Counted from the first letter of the stretch, positions 52,944-62,825 are shown. The stretch is DNA of 64,000 nt from JAFEBO01 sp044221315 (GCA_044221315.1 JBGAPK010000020.1:9003-73002), one strand, 5' to 3'. The notes: generated from the letters alone by a model not told the origin. Program-made: numbers and translations.

Positions 52944-53699
52944 TTATCTGCACTCAAACAGAGCGAATGTTGGGCGTGCAAGCAAATCCCATTCACTTAC
53001 TCGAATTGGATACGATTCATTAATGCGGGCAGATTTACATTGTGAAAACCAATTGCGAATATCATCAATATTAGAATCTGACAGTCTTTCGAATCGATTC
53101 GGGAATGAAGATATAAGTCCGGCAAATGCCCGAAAGAGACACAGATCGCAAATCGATTTAAAGTGGGCAGTCGAAGCACTGTAGGGGATTCGGGCCACGT
53201 CATTCAGGAGCCTAAGGCCCTCATAAGGATCGGAAGGATTCCATTGAGTCACGAGTACGAATTCCAACGGAAGGCTCATCAAAGCGCTTTTCGGAGAAGT
53301 CATCAGCCACTGATGCATCAGCGATTCGTCTTTTCGTGTTATTGCCTGAATCGCTATCTCATCAGATAGGCGGATGCGAAAATATTTATCATTAGCAGAT
53401 GCAAACTTCAGGCTGCCAATTTTTCGACCTTCGAGCTTTGGAAGCAACACCAATATTGCTCGCAAGTCGTTTGCGGATCTATCCGTGCAATATCGAGCAA
53501 CCGCGTCGACCGACGAAGGCACAAGCCTTGCCCCTCGAGACGTATATTCTAGTTCCCAGCGCGCTGCCAGGGCGATAATTTGATCTTCTGAATTTGGGAC
53601 GCCGAACAATCGGGCTGCGACAAGGATGATGATCGCGCAAGCCAAGAGAATGGCACACCATTTGGCCGGATGTGATTTGAGTGAGGAACGTATATCCAT
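52944..53699 (-). CDS. candidate immunity protein for the adjacent RHS toxin
   Basis: The 251-residue protein has an N-terminal membrane anchor (about residues 14-33, AILLACAIIILVAARLFG). A helical, mostly soluble domain of unknown family follows. Its ATG at 53699 overlaps the RHS stop as TAATG (53697-53701), without a ribosome binding site of its own, so it is coupled to the RHS gene. DNA here is distinctly AT-rich compared with neighbours, like the RHS toxin tip. Position, coupling and base composition are those of an immunity gene. An anchored domain outside the cytoplasm would suit neutralising an exported toxin; that is inferred. No homology to a known immunity family was recognised. Confidence 0.6.
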   Translation of the reverse strand: MDIRSSLKSHPAKWCAILLACAIIILVAARLFGVPNSEDQIIALAARWELEYTSRGARLVPSSVDAVARYCTDRSANDLRAILVLLPKLEGRKIGSLKFASANDKYFRIRLSDEIAIQAITRKDESLMHQWLMTSPKSALMSLPLEFVLVTQWNPSDPYEGLRLLNDVARIPYSASTAHFKSICDLCLFRAFAGLISSFPNRFERLSDSNIDDIRNWFSQCKSARINESYPIRVSEWDLLARPTFALFECR

Positions 53700-56600
53700 T
53701 AGCGTCTATTGAAATTTGAGTTAATATTAATGGAGACTTCGCGGTACTTAAGCCGCTTTTCCAAAATTCTTTGTCCTAATTTGGGAATATCAAAAAACTG
53801 CGCACCGTCGGCAGTCAGAGCTTGATAGGCCCCCTTGCTTTCAGTCCATTTGTCGAGCGTATCAAAAACCTCCGTTCGCGACACGTCCGCCCCCACACCG
53901 TGCCCAAAATATCTCGAATTGCCACGATAAATAGTCCATTCCCCATTGAGGTCGGGGCGACTTGCGTCAAGCGATGCCATTCCCGGCTTGAAATGTGTTC
54001 TGTCTCCGGGTTTCAATGCGCCTTCGTCCATAACATCTCTTCGTTTAATGAACTGATTAGACGATTGAGTAGTTCCAAAAATATATGCATAGTTTCCTAT
54101 ATCACTATTATCCGTGGCATCAATGAGCCCTTTATTTAGTACTAGAAGCGATGCTGCTGTGCAGTAGGCAAACATATTTGGCGAGCGGTCAAAATATGAT
54201 GCAATTGCCTCTGGCGGCATATCGATTGCATTCACGGGATACGCAATCGCGTGCTCTTGAGCCCGGCTTCCAGTTGTGCTACCATTCGGATATAAACCCG
54301 TCCAGTTGTCTGCGGCTTTTAGGACCTTTTCGCGAATTCGATCTTCCAAAACCGCGAGCAAAGGAGCGACATTGATCAAGTCGCCGGCAGACCCTCGCTC
54401 GGAAATGTACGGCATCTTGTCGGCCGCTGCGCTCCTATGTCCGGTGAGCAGAAACGCCAAATCCGAAAATGAATCGCCGCACGTGGCCTTGACAAAAGCA
54501 TGGCTTGCGGTAAAGGTGCCTTCAACTTCCCATAGTCCGTGCGGATCGACGAGAACATTGGGAATATTGGAAACATATGCAGTAAGGTTTTGGCTACACG
54601 ATTCTGCTGCACGGTCTCTGCTCAGCCATCTACCCGTATTCGCGCTGTAGTACCGATACCCAAAGTAACTCAGCCCGGTCTCCTCATCGAAGTACTTCCC
54701 GCTGAACCGCAGCTTGAATTGATCGAGGTTGGTGGACGACGCCGTGAGCCGCTCTCCGAAGGGGCCGTACTCGATGCTCACCCACCGGCTGTCGTCGCTC
54801 AGGCTGCGCAGGTTGGTCACGTTTCCTTGCGGGTCGTGGCTGAACCATCGCGTGTTGCTCGTGGTTGGGGTGCCGCTCGAACCTTGGAAGAGCAGGCCGC
54901 CGATGCCGCCGGCGCCCTGCATCGAGCCCGACAGATCAAGGCCGTAGAAATAGCTCCGCTGCACGACGGAGTTCGCGTTCAACTCCAGCGTCAGGAGCCA
55001 TCCGTCGTACATGAACTTGGTCTCGTCAACGATGCCGTCGGATTCGCTCCCGCCCTCGGTTAGGCTCGATGTGGTCGAGGTCGATTCGCTGCTCGACATC
55101 ATCATGCTCTCTCCGCCCGACATGGTCTGGCGGTATTTGCGGATGCGGCGGCCCATGTAATCGTACTCATAGCGCCAGGAGCCGTCGAACGTCAGGGGAC
55201 TCATTCCGTAAAGGCTGCCCTGGAGATCGACCTGGATCAGCCGGTTCTCACCGTCATAGGTGTAGATGGATCGGCCATCGCTGGTCAGGTTGCCGTCGAG
55301 GTCGTAGGAGTAGTACTCCGGCGACGATGGGACAAAGTATGGGATGGATGCTGCTCCGGAGGCGGTCCCCGCGTTGTCGCCGTCGGGGAAAGGGTTGACG
55401 ATGCGGTGGAAGTAGGGCCCGGCGCCGGTGCCGCTCGTGACCGGCTGACGATCGCCAGCAACGCCGGAACCTGACCCATCACTCGCAATCTTCACATACG
55501 CCGGATTGCTCGTCGAGAACCCCTCGAAGTCGAAAGTCCGTGGCACCGTCCGCTGGCTATACCGGTTCAACCGGTCCCGCGTGTACGTCCACGTCGCGTA
55601 CGGGCTCGAGCCGCCCATTGTGGCGCTTGTGCGGTTGCCGATCGCGTCGAACGCATAGCCGAAGTTCTGGCCAAGAACGTCCATGTCGGGATTCGGATCG
55701 GTCCAGACCTTGTTCGCCCCCGTCAACTGGCCGTAGGCGTCGTACGCAAAGTCCCAGCGGTAGTCGGGCCGGTTCCAGCTCGCGGTCGAGGCTTGGTAGG
55801 ACGTCACGGTCTGGGAGGTCCGCTGATTGGCCGTGTTGTAGGCGTAGGAGTAATTCTCAAGGTCATGGCCAGAGGCGGTGCCCACGCTCGCCGTCCACTG
55901 GAGGCCGGTCAGCCGCCCGAGGCCGTCGTACGAGCGAACTCCCGCAGCGACATCGCTCGACGATGTCGTGGGCGGAATGCCATCATGGCCGCCGGTGATC
56001 GAGATCGCGCCCAGGTTACGGATGGTGTGAGATGAGACGCGGGTGCCCTTAGTTTCAAACGCGTAGTTCGCGTCGAACTGGGATTTCCACGTGCCGCTGA
56101 CGTTGGCCATCATCCAGAATCGGCTGAGCCGTCCAAGCGAGTCGTAGCCAAACCCGCGATTGGAGAGTTCAGTGGTTGTCGAGCCCGACTGCTGGCGGTA
56201 ATCGAGGCTGGTCCGCTGGCCAATACTGGAGTATGTGAGATCCTGACGGAGGTGGATGAACAGGCCGTCAGGAAACTCTTCCTTCGTGACACGGTCGAAC
56301 GCGTCGAAGGTGAAGTTGCGCGTTCCCGCCTGGTCGGTGATGCGATTGGTGCGGCCTCGGCGGTCGTAGTCGAAGCCGACGGTGGGGGTGATCCCGTCGT
56401 TGTACTCTATTTTCGAGAGATCTCCGGCTTCGTTGTAGGTGTACGTGGTCGTGGCACGGGTGGTACTACTGGATGGAATTGAACGGCGCCATGCACGGGT
56501 GGCGAGCTTGCCGCCGTGGGTGTAGGTGTAGCTCGGCCCGGTGTCGGCTTCCGCGTTGCCCGTGGTGCTGCCAGGCGTGGTGTACTGCTTTTCATCGAGC

Positions 56601-59600
56601 CAGCCGCGGTATGGGTTGTACTTCCACTTGGTCGTCGCTGGATTGCCGACCGTCGTGCCCGACTCGGTCTGGTAGGTCGTCAGTGTTAGCATCCGCCCCT
56701 GGCTGTCGTACGTGTAGTCGACCGGGTAGGTGCGGGCGCCGCGGATGGTGGCGACGCGCCCGGCGGCGTCATAGGTCGTGGTGACTTTCTTCGTCGAATC
56801 GGTTGGGTAATCCGGAAGGTGAACGACCTTGCGCCTTCCGAGTTCGTCGTACTCAAAGCCGGCGATGAGAGATGTGGGTGAACCGGAGCCCGACGTTTGC
56901 GTGATCGAAGCGATCCGGTCGGCGGAGGGGTTGTCACCCGTCGCAAAATCCTCGTAGGTGTAGGTGGTAACAGGATTATTGGTGCCGCCGGCGGGGTCGA
57001 GGTCTGTGACTGTCGAGAGGCGCCCGTGATCGTCGTAGGTGTATTCGCGCTTGAGCATTTCAACCGCGGTTGGTGTCGTGCTGTCGAGAGTGCGTTCGGT
57101 TTTCACCACGCCGTAGAGACTGGTGGTTTCAGTACTGGTGGTGTCCGGGTTGATGATCACGGTGCGGGACCTGCCGCTCACGCCGTCGGCCTTGTGGGTA
57201 ATGGTTGTGGTGACTTTGAGGGTGCTTGAAGAGTCGCCGCGGTACTCGACCGTCTTTTCCGGCGCGGGGTTGAGGGTCGTGCCGGTGGCGATAATCACAT
57301 CGGTGGTTGATAGTGGTTGCCACGTTCCGGCGCTGTCGCTCAATTGCTTGGTAGTGGTCCGATGGGCGTAGACGCCAGACCCGAGGTCCACGACAGAACG
57401 CTCGGTGCGAGTGACGCGGTCGTAGGCCTCGTTGCCAGAACCGCTAGAACCGACGTCAATTGTGTCGTTTCGGTTGTCCGTGCCGTTGGTGATATTTGAA
57501 TCCAGGTCGATGGCGGTCGTTGAATACTCGACGTGATTTGTGTTGTCCCAGCCATCGGCAAAGAGCGTAACGACGCCGTCCATGTCGACCTGCTTCACCA
57601 GCTTGCCGCGGCCGCCGTAGTAGTTGCGCGATTCGTAGAAATCGGTTTCCTCTGTGCCGAAGGGAACTCGCGTCCGTTCGGTGCGGCCGAGCGGGTCCTG
57701 CACGCTTTCTACCCACTCGGTCGTCTCGCCGCTCCCGCCAAGCTTGATGCTCCGCGCGATGAAGCGATCCGCCGAACTCACCGTTGCTATGCGGTATTCC
57801 TGACGCGTACGACAGGACACGTCGTCCCCTGTCTCCTTCGCCCGCCCATCGGGATAGGTCGATTGCCAGACGGCGTTGGTTGTCGAATAGTTCGGGTTCA
57901 TTGTCGTCACCTTTGACGAAAGAACCCGCAGCGTGCCCGATGTAGTCCAATCGTGCGAATAGGCATAGGTCGTCCGCACCCCGTTGCTCGTGGTGTCGGT
58001 AACGCGGCCGGCAAGGTCATAGGTGGTGATGTCCGTAATCGCTTCGGGCACTCCCGACTGATCGGATTGTCGCGTGACCTTGGTGGTGCGTCCTTCGGCG
58101 TCGTACGTGTAGAGCGTGGTCAGGCCGTGACCGTTCTGCAGCGTGCGAAATTCGGTCACAACGCGACCGAGCGAATCGTGCGTGTAATTCGTCGTGTTGC
58201 CGTCCCGGTCCGTGCGGGTAGCCAGACCGCAGCAGTCGTAGGACATGGATTCGGTCGTGCCGTCCAGATAATCGATTCGCGTGGCACGACCGAACGCATC
58301 CGGATAGGACTCGATCGAACGAGCGACGGTGCGCTCTACGCTGCTGATCACCTCATAATCGGTCTCCGTGCGCATGCCGTCACTGCCAAACGTCGTGACG
58401 TGCTTGTAGTACTTGTTCAAATCCCATAGTTTGTTGGTTTGGCTGCCGGTTTCGGCGGGCCATCCGGAGAGTGTCGTGACTTGGCTGCCGTTTTCAGTGT
58501 AGCGGCTCAACCTCCCGTCACTGCTCAACGACAGGGTCGTTCGCCAAACGCCACCCGAGTTGGTGGATTGCGTGACCGACACGATGTTGTCGCCGAGGTA
58601 GGGAACTTTGCCGTTAGAGGTCAAAACACCGCTAGAGCCCGCGAAGAACGTCGCCGGAGTTGCGGTTGCGGCAGCGGCAGGATCTGCGCAGTCGATATGC
58701 CAGGAAACGTGAACGGAACTGCTTTCCACTAGGACGAGGTCGTACGAACACCGGACGACGGCACCCGACCATGTCGAAGTGCTGGAATCGAATTTTGGGT
58801 ACATGACGATCGTGCGTTTGACAGCGCCCACCGTGGCCGTGCCGGAAGAGTGCGGCAGACCCCACCAGTTGTCGCTGGTACCGATCGACAGCGATGTCAA
58901 ACTCGGATACTCGTACGTCGTCACAATGTTCTGGGCTTCGGAGTCCGTGACATGCGCAGGGTCGTACACATGATCGAGGAACCCCTCGACTGTCTTTGAA
59001 ACAAGGCCCGTCGCGCTGTCGTACTCGAAGTGCGTCCATCCGCCATCGGGGCGGCTTTCGTGCTTGACTTTCGCGTATGACAGCTGGCTTGGATCGTCGT
59101 AGTACGTCCACGTCGTTGTCAGTATCTTGTCTTTGTCGGCAGTATTGGTCGGACTTGCCGACGGGTCCGCGTAGACGCTTCGCGCCGTCGTACGCGGAGC
59201 GCCGGCAACTCGCTCAAGCTTGGTGGTGATCTTGGAGGCGAGGGCCGTCGGGTCGTTTCCGCTTGTGAACTCCGAGCTGATCTGCGTAGTTCCCTCAAAC
59301 GCCGTGGTCGTCCACTGCCTGTGCGTCGATCCGTCCGCGCTGCTTCCCACGGTACTGCCGTAGTGACCCCCAACGGAATCGGCGGCTTGGCTCCGGAATT
59401 GCTCCAGCGCGGTCCCCGCGGTATTTCGCCTCCACTCTGCAATCTCTATGTGCATACCTGACGCGCTGGCACCCCCGTCCAAGAAGTCGGGTGTTGACCC
59501 GATTGTTCTCGTTATCACCACGCTCCGGAGTGGTAGACTTCCTGAGTAACCAGATGGAAACAGTTCAATCGTCGCGCTGCTATCGCCGGAGGTGCTGCAT

Positions 59601-60913
59601 TTCACCCACCCCTTTTGGTAGGGCAAGGTGATGATGTTGGATGAAGCACTCCAATCGGAACCCTCGTATTGAATCTCATAGGAAATGGGCTTCAGCGTAC
59701 TTGCATGCGGGGTGGCATACGGCCGTGTGGCGACCACTACTCTGGCCCCCCCGTGCCCATTCTCGCCCGACCCCAGATTGACAACGACGGCGTCACCCAA
59801 GCACTCAGACTGAACTTGGAGCGGCCCATCACCGCCCGAACAGGAACTGCAGGATGATGGCGAAGGCTTTGACCGACTCGTCCAATCGGGCGTGAGAATC
59901 CCCCATGCTTGGAACTGCCAATTCGCGTCACCCCCGCAGCAACCAGGGCCGGCATAGAGAGTCGCATTCGTGATCGACGACCCACCATGCACTGAAAAGC
60001 CGAGACTCGCGAAACCCGCTCCCATGCTGCCGGAGGCGTCTGCATAGCAAGTGGGGATCTCGGGCATGCAATAGTGAGTGTCCAGGTACCACTCGTTGTC
60101 AATGACGTTGCCGAACACCTCGCCAGAAATGTCCGGATGGGCAGCGAGATCGAATCGAATCCGTCCGCCCCAGCGCTGACACCGTGGCTGTTCGGGGTCG
60201 GCATCCACGCCTGCCGAGAAAGCTGCGTCCGACCCCAGGTCGTGGCAATTGTCATCGGGATAGTCCGGACCCACAAAGAAGCATGACTGTCCATCCGACA
60301 CTCGAGGTGTGGTCTTGAAGGCAGAAACGTGCGACAGATACTTCTCAAGTTGAATGCACCAGGATGATCCATCTCCGGTTGGACTGCTCGTGTAAGGACC
60401 GGACAGGCCGTCGCCCCACTGGCAGGGGTCGAACTCAACTTCGGAGGTCACGTACAGCGTGAGAGGGTCAAGGCATGTAAGGGTGTATGCTTTCTCGCTC
60501 AAATACGGTTGATACCAGACAGTCGGGTAGGCGTCGTGGCTGTGCACGTCGTAGAGCGCCTGAGCCAACGCCAACTTCTGAGCCGTGGTCAAGCTATCGC
60601 CGTAAAAGCCGTCCGGCGGGAACAGCGGCGCGATACACCCACCGGGACCTGCAGGCCACTTTATGAAGTTGTTCGTGACATAAGCGCGCTTCGCCTGCAC
60701 TTCCCGCATGAGCGCCTCATACTTCAGGCGACTTTGTGCGAACGCAGTCGCCGGGTTTATGGCGGCCGCCACGACAGATACGGCGAGCCCCGCGCGCATG
60801 AGACGGTTCCATGGACGTCTGTCAATTCGTGCGCCGCCAGCGCCTGATCGCGATGATCGGAATCCGCACAGAAGTTGCAGTGCATTGAAAGACCGTCGAT
60901 CAAGAGGATGCAT
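53699..60913 (-). CDS. exported RHS/YD-repeat protein with Tgl-like transglutaminase C-terminus
   Basis: The 2404-residue protein has a signal peptide (about residues 1-59, ending AFA) and a large N-terminal region. Many YD/RHS repeats follow (about 850-2080, pattern YxxDxxGRxxxxxxxxG). Near 2120 comes the RHS core end YGxRYYSANTGRWLSRD...DPHGL. The last 277 residues (from 2128) resemble Bacillus Tgl transglutaminase: Cys2251 in FAYCTAASLL (codon TGC 54161-54163), Glu2325 in LNGEW and His2338 in YFGHG, versus Cys116, Glu187 and His200 in Tgl (74/13 versus 71/13 spacing). Tgl links Gln to Lys; here it may cross-link a target's proteins. Start 60913 has GGAGAG six bases upstream. The tip DNA is AT-rich; the next gene may encode immunity. 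Confidence 0.82.
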   Translation of the reverse strand: MHPLDRRSFNALQLLCGFRSSRSGAGGARIDRRPWNRLMRAGLAVSVVAAAINPATAFAQSRLKYEALMREVQAKRAYVTNNFIKWPAGPGGCIAPLFPPDGFYGDSLTTAQKLALAQALYDVHSHDAYPTVWYQPYLSEKAYTLTCLDPLTLYVTSEVEFDPCQWGDGLSGPYTSSPTGDGSSWCIQLEKYLSHVSAFKTTPRVSDGQSCFFVGPDYPDDNCHDLGSDAAFSAGVDADPEQPRCQRWGGRIRFDLAAHPDISGEVFGNVIDNEWYLDTHYCMPEIPTCYADASGSMGAGFASLGFSVHGGSSITNATLYAGPGCCGGDANWQFQAWGILTPDWTSRSKPSPSSCSSCSGGDGPLQVQSECLGDAVVVNLGSGENGHGGARVVVATRPYATPHASTLKPISYEIQYEGSDWSASSNIITLPYQKGWVKCSTSGDSSATIELFPSGYSGSLPLRSVVITRTIGSTPDFLDGGASASGMHIEIAEWRRNTAGTALEQFRSQAADSVGGHYGSTVGSSADGSTHRQWTTTAFEGTTQISSEFTSGNDPTALASKITTKLERVAGAPRTTARSVYADPSASPTNTADKDKILTTTWTYYDDPSQLSYAKVKHESRPDGGWTHFEYDSATGLVSKTVEGFLDHVYDPAHVTDSEAQNIVTTYEYPSLTSLSIGTSDNWWGLPHSSGTATVGAVKRTIVMYPKFDSSTSTWSGAVVRCSYDLVLVESSSVHVSWHIDCADPAAAATATPATFFAGSSGVLTSNGKVPYLGDNIVSVTQSTNSGGVWRTTLSLSSDGRLSRYTENGSQVTTLSGWPAETGSQTNKLWDLNKYYKHVTTFGSDGMRTETDYEVISSVERTVARSIESYPDAFGRATRIDYLDGTTESMSYDCCGLATRTDRDGNTTNYTHDSLGRVVTEFRTLQNGHGLTTLYTYDAEGRTTKVTRQSDQSGVPEAITDITTYDLAGRVTDTTSNGVRTTYAYSHDWTTSGTLRVLSSKVTTMNPNYSTTNAVWQSTYPDGRAKETGDDVSCRTRQEYRIATVSSADRFIARSIKLGGSGETTEWVESVQDPLGRTERTRVPFGTEETDFYESRNYYGGRGKLVKQVDMDGVVTLFADGWDNTNHVEYSTTAIDLDSNITNGTDNRNDTIDVGSSGSGNEAYDRVTRTERSVVDLGSGVYAHRTTTKQLSDSAGTWQPLSTTDVIIATGTTLNPAPEKTVEYRGDSSSTLKVTTTITHKADGVSGRSRTVIINPDTTSTETTSLYGVVKTERTLDSTTPTAVEMLKREYTYDDHGRLSTVTDLDPAGGTNNPVTTYTYEDFATGDNPSADRIASITQTSGSGSPTSLIAGFEYDELGRRKVVHLPDYPTDSTKKVTTTYDAAGRVATIRGARTYPVDYTYDSQGRMLTLTTYQTESGTTVGNPATTKWKYNPYRGWLDEKQYTTPGSTTGNAEADTGPSYTYTHGGKLATRAWRRSIPSSSTTRATTTYTYNEAGDLSKIEYNDGITPTVGFDYDRRGRTNRITDQAGTRNFTFDAFDRVTKEEFPDGLFIHLRQDLTYSSIGQRTSLDYRQQSGSTTTELSNRGFGYDSLGRLSRFWMMANVSGTWKSQFDANYAFETKGTRVSSHTIRNLGAISITGGHDGIPPTTSSSDVAAGVRSYDGLGRLTGLQWTASVGTASGHDLENYSYAYNTANQRTSQTVTSYQASTASWNRPDYRWDFAYDAYGQLTGANKVWTDPNPDMDVLGQNFGYAFDAIGNRTSATMGGSSPYATWTYTRDRLNRYSQRTVPRTFDFEGFSTSNPAYVKIASDGSGSGVAGDRQPVTSGTGAGPYFHRIVNPFPDGDNAGTASGAASIPYFVPSSPEYYSYDLDGNLTSDGRSIYTYDGENRLIQVDLQGSLYGMSPLTFDGSWRYEYDYMGRRIRKYRQTMSGGESMMMSSSESTSTTSSLTEGGSESDGIVDETKFMYDGWLLTLELNANSVVQRSYFYGLDLSGSMQGAGGIGGLLFQGSSGTPTTSNTRWFSHDPQGNVTNLRSLSDDSRWVSIEYGPFGERLTASSTNLDQFKLRFSGKYFDEETGLSYFGYRYYSANTGRWLSRDRAAESCSQNLTAYVSNIPNVLVDPHGLWEVEGTFTASHAFVKATCGDSFSDLAFLLTGHRSAAADKMPYISERGSAGDLINVAPLLAVLEDRIREKVLKAADNWTGLYPNGSTTGSRAQEHAIAYPVNAIDMPPEAIASYFDRSPNMFAYCTAASLLVLNKGLIDATDNSDIGNYAYIFGTTQSSNQFIKRRDVMDEGALKPGDRTHFKPGMASLDASRPDLNGEWTIYRGNSRYFGHGVGADVSRTEVFDTLDKWTESKGAYQALTADGAQFFDIPKLGQRILEKRLKYREVSININSNFNRR

Positions 60914-61284
60914 CGGGTACTCTCCGTTGATTCGCTGCCCACCGACCGGTGTGCGACAGCGAAGCGTGCTCCGCAAACCGACTGAGCCCGCACGTTTATC
61001 AGTGGCGAATGCGCCCGTCAAGCGAGAGAAGCGACGCGTTAGTGGTTCTGCACATATCCACACAACAGACGTCCACAAAGCCGTGGAATACGCAATCTCA
61101 ATTCCACAAAGATGTGGCGCGAACATCTCGGGCGCGAATGTGACAGCGCACTTGTGTGGGTGAAAAAATTTAAAGAAGGCGCCACGATCTGCGATTGGGC
61201 GGGGCGATAAAGCCTTGAACCATCTCAATTAAGTCGCAACGAATTTTGTCGCTCGGAGCCTTTGGGCCGCGCTGAGAGTGAAGC
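60914..61284 (-). other. upstream region of the RHS gene
   Basis: 371 bp, moderately AT-rich near 61070-61200. It carries a small inverted repeat, CCACA (61104-61108) with TGTGG (61113-61117), and an A/T stretch at 61162-61176. It probably holds the RHS promoter; no -10/-35 pair could be called with confidence. Sequences resembling part of a DnaA box are single and imperfect. Confidence 0.4.
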
Positions 61285-61767
61285 CTATTTCCGGAGCACC
61301 GGCCCTCGAACCCACAGCCCTTTCCGCCGCCCTCGCCGCACCATGCCCTGAATCTGCATCCGCGACAGCAACGCACCAAGGCTCTTGGGTCTGCCTCCGG
61401 CGGCCTTGTAGACGCGCTTCAGTTCCTCAATGGTTACCGGCTGATCGGATCGCACGAACAGCGCCAGGATCGCGTCGCGCTTCGTCAAGCGGCGCTCGGT
61501 GTAGACGCGTTTGGTGTCGGGGCGCGTCGAGGGACGGCCTTTCTTGGCCCGGCCAATTCTTGGAGAGTGGGGGGTTTCGCCCACCGACAGGATGCGGAAC
61601 TTCGGGACAAACCCAAACGATGGATTCGCTGCCTTCTCTCGCTTCGCGTACTTCTGCAGGGCGCGGATTTGGGAAACGAGGAGCCTTTCGAGCACCTGGA
61701 GAGGATGCAGAGTTTGCCGGTGCGCGGGCTCCGACCGGACAGATCCTCGTTTCGCTTGGCGTCTCAC
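61285..61767 (-). CDS. unknown protein with winged-helix-like C-terminus
   Basis: The 160-residue, strongly basic protein starts at ATG 61767. Its C-terminal part (about residues 95-160) has RRLTKRDAILALFVRSDQPVTIEELKRVYKAAGGRPKSLGALLSRMQIQGMVRRG. Helices and a final basic wing-like strand pair fit a small winged-helix DNA-binding domain. The N-terminal part is low-complexity and basic. Family not recognised. It is monocistronic on this strand, upstream of the RHS gene. Possibly regulatory, by fold only. Confidence 0.6.
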   Translation of the reverse strand: MRRQAKRGSVRSEPAHRQTLHPLQVLERLLVSQIRALQKYAKREKAANPSFGFVPKFRILSVGETPHSPRIGRAKKGRPSTRPDTKRVYTERRLTKRDAILALFVRSDQPVTIEELKRVYKAAGGRPKSLGALLSRMQIQGMVRRGRRKGLWVRGPVLRK

Positions 61768-61787
61768 GCGGGCATGCTACCGAATCG

Positions 61788-62045
61788 CTATGGACGTACC
61801 GGCCCGCTCTCTGTCTTGTGTAACGGCGTCTCCGGCACCATCGCCACGAACCGCACCCACTTCACCGTTCGTTCGCTCACGATCTCGAACTCGTGGAGTT
61901 CAAGTCCGCGCTCGCCCTTCATGTTGCTCTGACGAAGCGTCCCAACCGTCAGCGGCCCACTCAGAGACGACAGAATCAAGAACTCGCCCGCGAACCGCTT
62001 GCCAATGACATCGAACGCTTGGACCTTGTGCCGAGTGCGTGCCAT
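61788..62045 (-). CDS. unknown 85-aa protein
   Basis: From ATG 62045 the product is 85 residues (starts MARTRHKVQAFDVIG). It has beta-strand-like stretches (GEFLILSSLSGPLTVGTL, LELHEFEIVSERTVKWVRFVAM). The longer frame reaching 62168 has no support. It is divergent from the 62083 gene with only 37 bp between starts. No family recognised; base composition like the rest of the island edge. Confidence 0.45.
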   Translation of the reverse strand: MARTRHKVQAFDVIGKRFAGEFLILSSLSGPLTVGTLRQSNMKGERGLELHEFEIVSERTVKWVRFVAMVPETPLHKTESGPVRP

Positions 62046-62082
62046 CGGCCGAGGGTAGTGCTCATTGCGGGTATCGTTCGGC

Positions 62083-62763
62083 ATGTACACGCTCGAACTC
62101 GACCTCAAACTGGGCTTGATCCCGATGGTCGGCGACGGCGCTCCCGTCTGCCTGACTCGCGCACTCAAGTTGCCGTTCCCTCCTCACGAGGGGCTTGCGA
62201 TCTTTGCCAAGGACATGGACAACTGCCCAAAGCCGATGGGGCTGCGTCTCTCAGAGGTGGTCTGGGACATGGACCGTGAAGTCTTCCTTGCGGAGACCCG
62301 CGTGCAGGAGGGTGTGCCGATCGGCATGATCGCGGTGACCTATCAGGAGTGGATTGACCGAGGATGGACGCCCGGTAGCTGCCACGATCCGTACCCAAGC
62401 CTCATGAAGCGGCCGCCGGCGGCACGCTACCGGCGCAAGCACCCAAGTCAACGCATGGACTTCGACGAGCTTGAAGACATGCAGAGGACGCCGGGAAAGC
62501 GCCGTCCTGAGTGGTACATGGACGAGTTTCGGGCGGTGATTCGGTACCTCGTGGAGCGAGGGCTCGAGCACACCGCTTTCGCGATGGATCGAACCCGCAT
62601 GCTTCGCAATCCTCCGGTGACGCCCCCGTGGGGGGAGCCGGACCCCCTCGACTTGGAGTGGCGTCAGGCTGTTGACGCGCTCGAAAAACTGCAGGCGCCG
62701 GAACGGGAGAGGTGGGAAGCGAAGGTTCGGCGTTTCCCCAAGCTGTTCCCGTCAGTGCGTTGA
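62083..62763 (+). CDS. unknown protein
   Basis: The 226-residue protein begins MYTLELDLKLGLIP (ATG 62083; the frame opens earlier at 62065, but ATG 62083 gives the better N-terminus). It has a compact N-terminal half and a charged C-terminal half (about residues 105-226, rich in Arg, Glu, Pro; RRPEWYMDEFRAVIRYLVERG). No signal peptide, no membrane span, no recognised domain. It lies between two unrecognised genes in the accessory region. Prediction is by coding appearance only. Confidence 0.6.
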   Translation: MYTLELDLKLGLIPMVGDGAPVCLTRALKLPFPPHEGLAIFAKDMDNCPKPMGLRLSEVVWDMDREVFLAETRVQEGVPIGMIAVTYQEWIDRGWTPGSCHDPYPSLMKRPPAARYRRKHPSQRMDFDELEDMQRTPGKRRPEWYMDEFRAVIRYLVERGLEHTAFAMDRTRMLRNPPVTPPWGEPDPLDLEWRQAVDALEKLQAPERERWEAKVRRFPKLFPSVR

Positions 62764-62825
62764 GCTCGACATCAAAACCCAAGTCATTGACGATTGCCGG
62801 CGGACTCATGTCGAAGGGGCTGTGC

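Noticed and set aside
55000..59000. Many short repeats that look CRISPR-like at first sight
   Set aside because: They are the YD repeats of the RHS protein in frame, uneven in length, without identical repeats or spacers.
61060..61120. DnaA-box-like TATCCACA and CCACAAA strings
   Set aside because: Single, imperfect and without dnaA/dnaN or an AT-rich unwinding stretch; not an origin.
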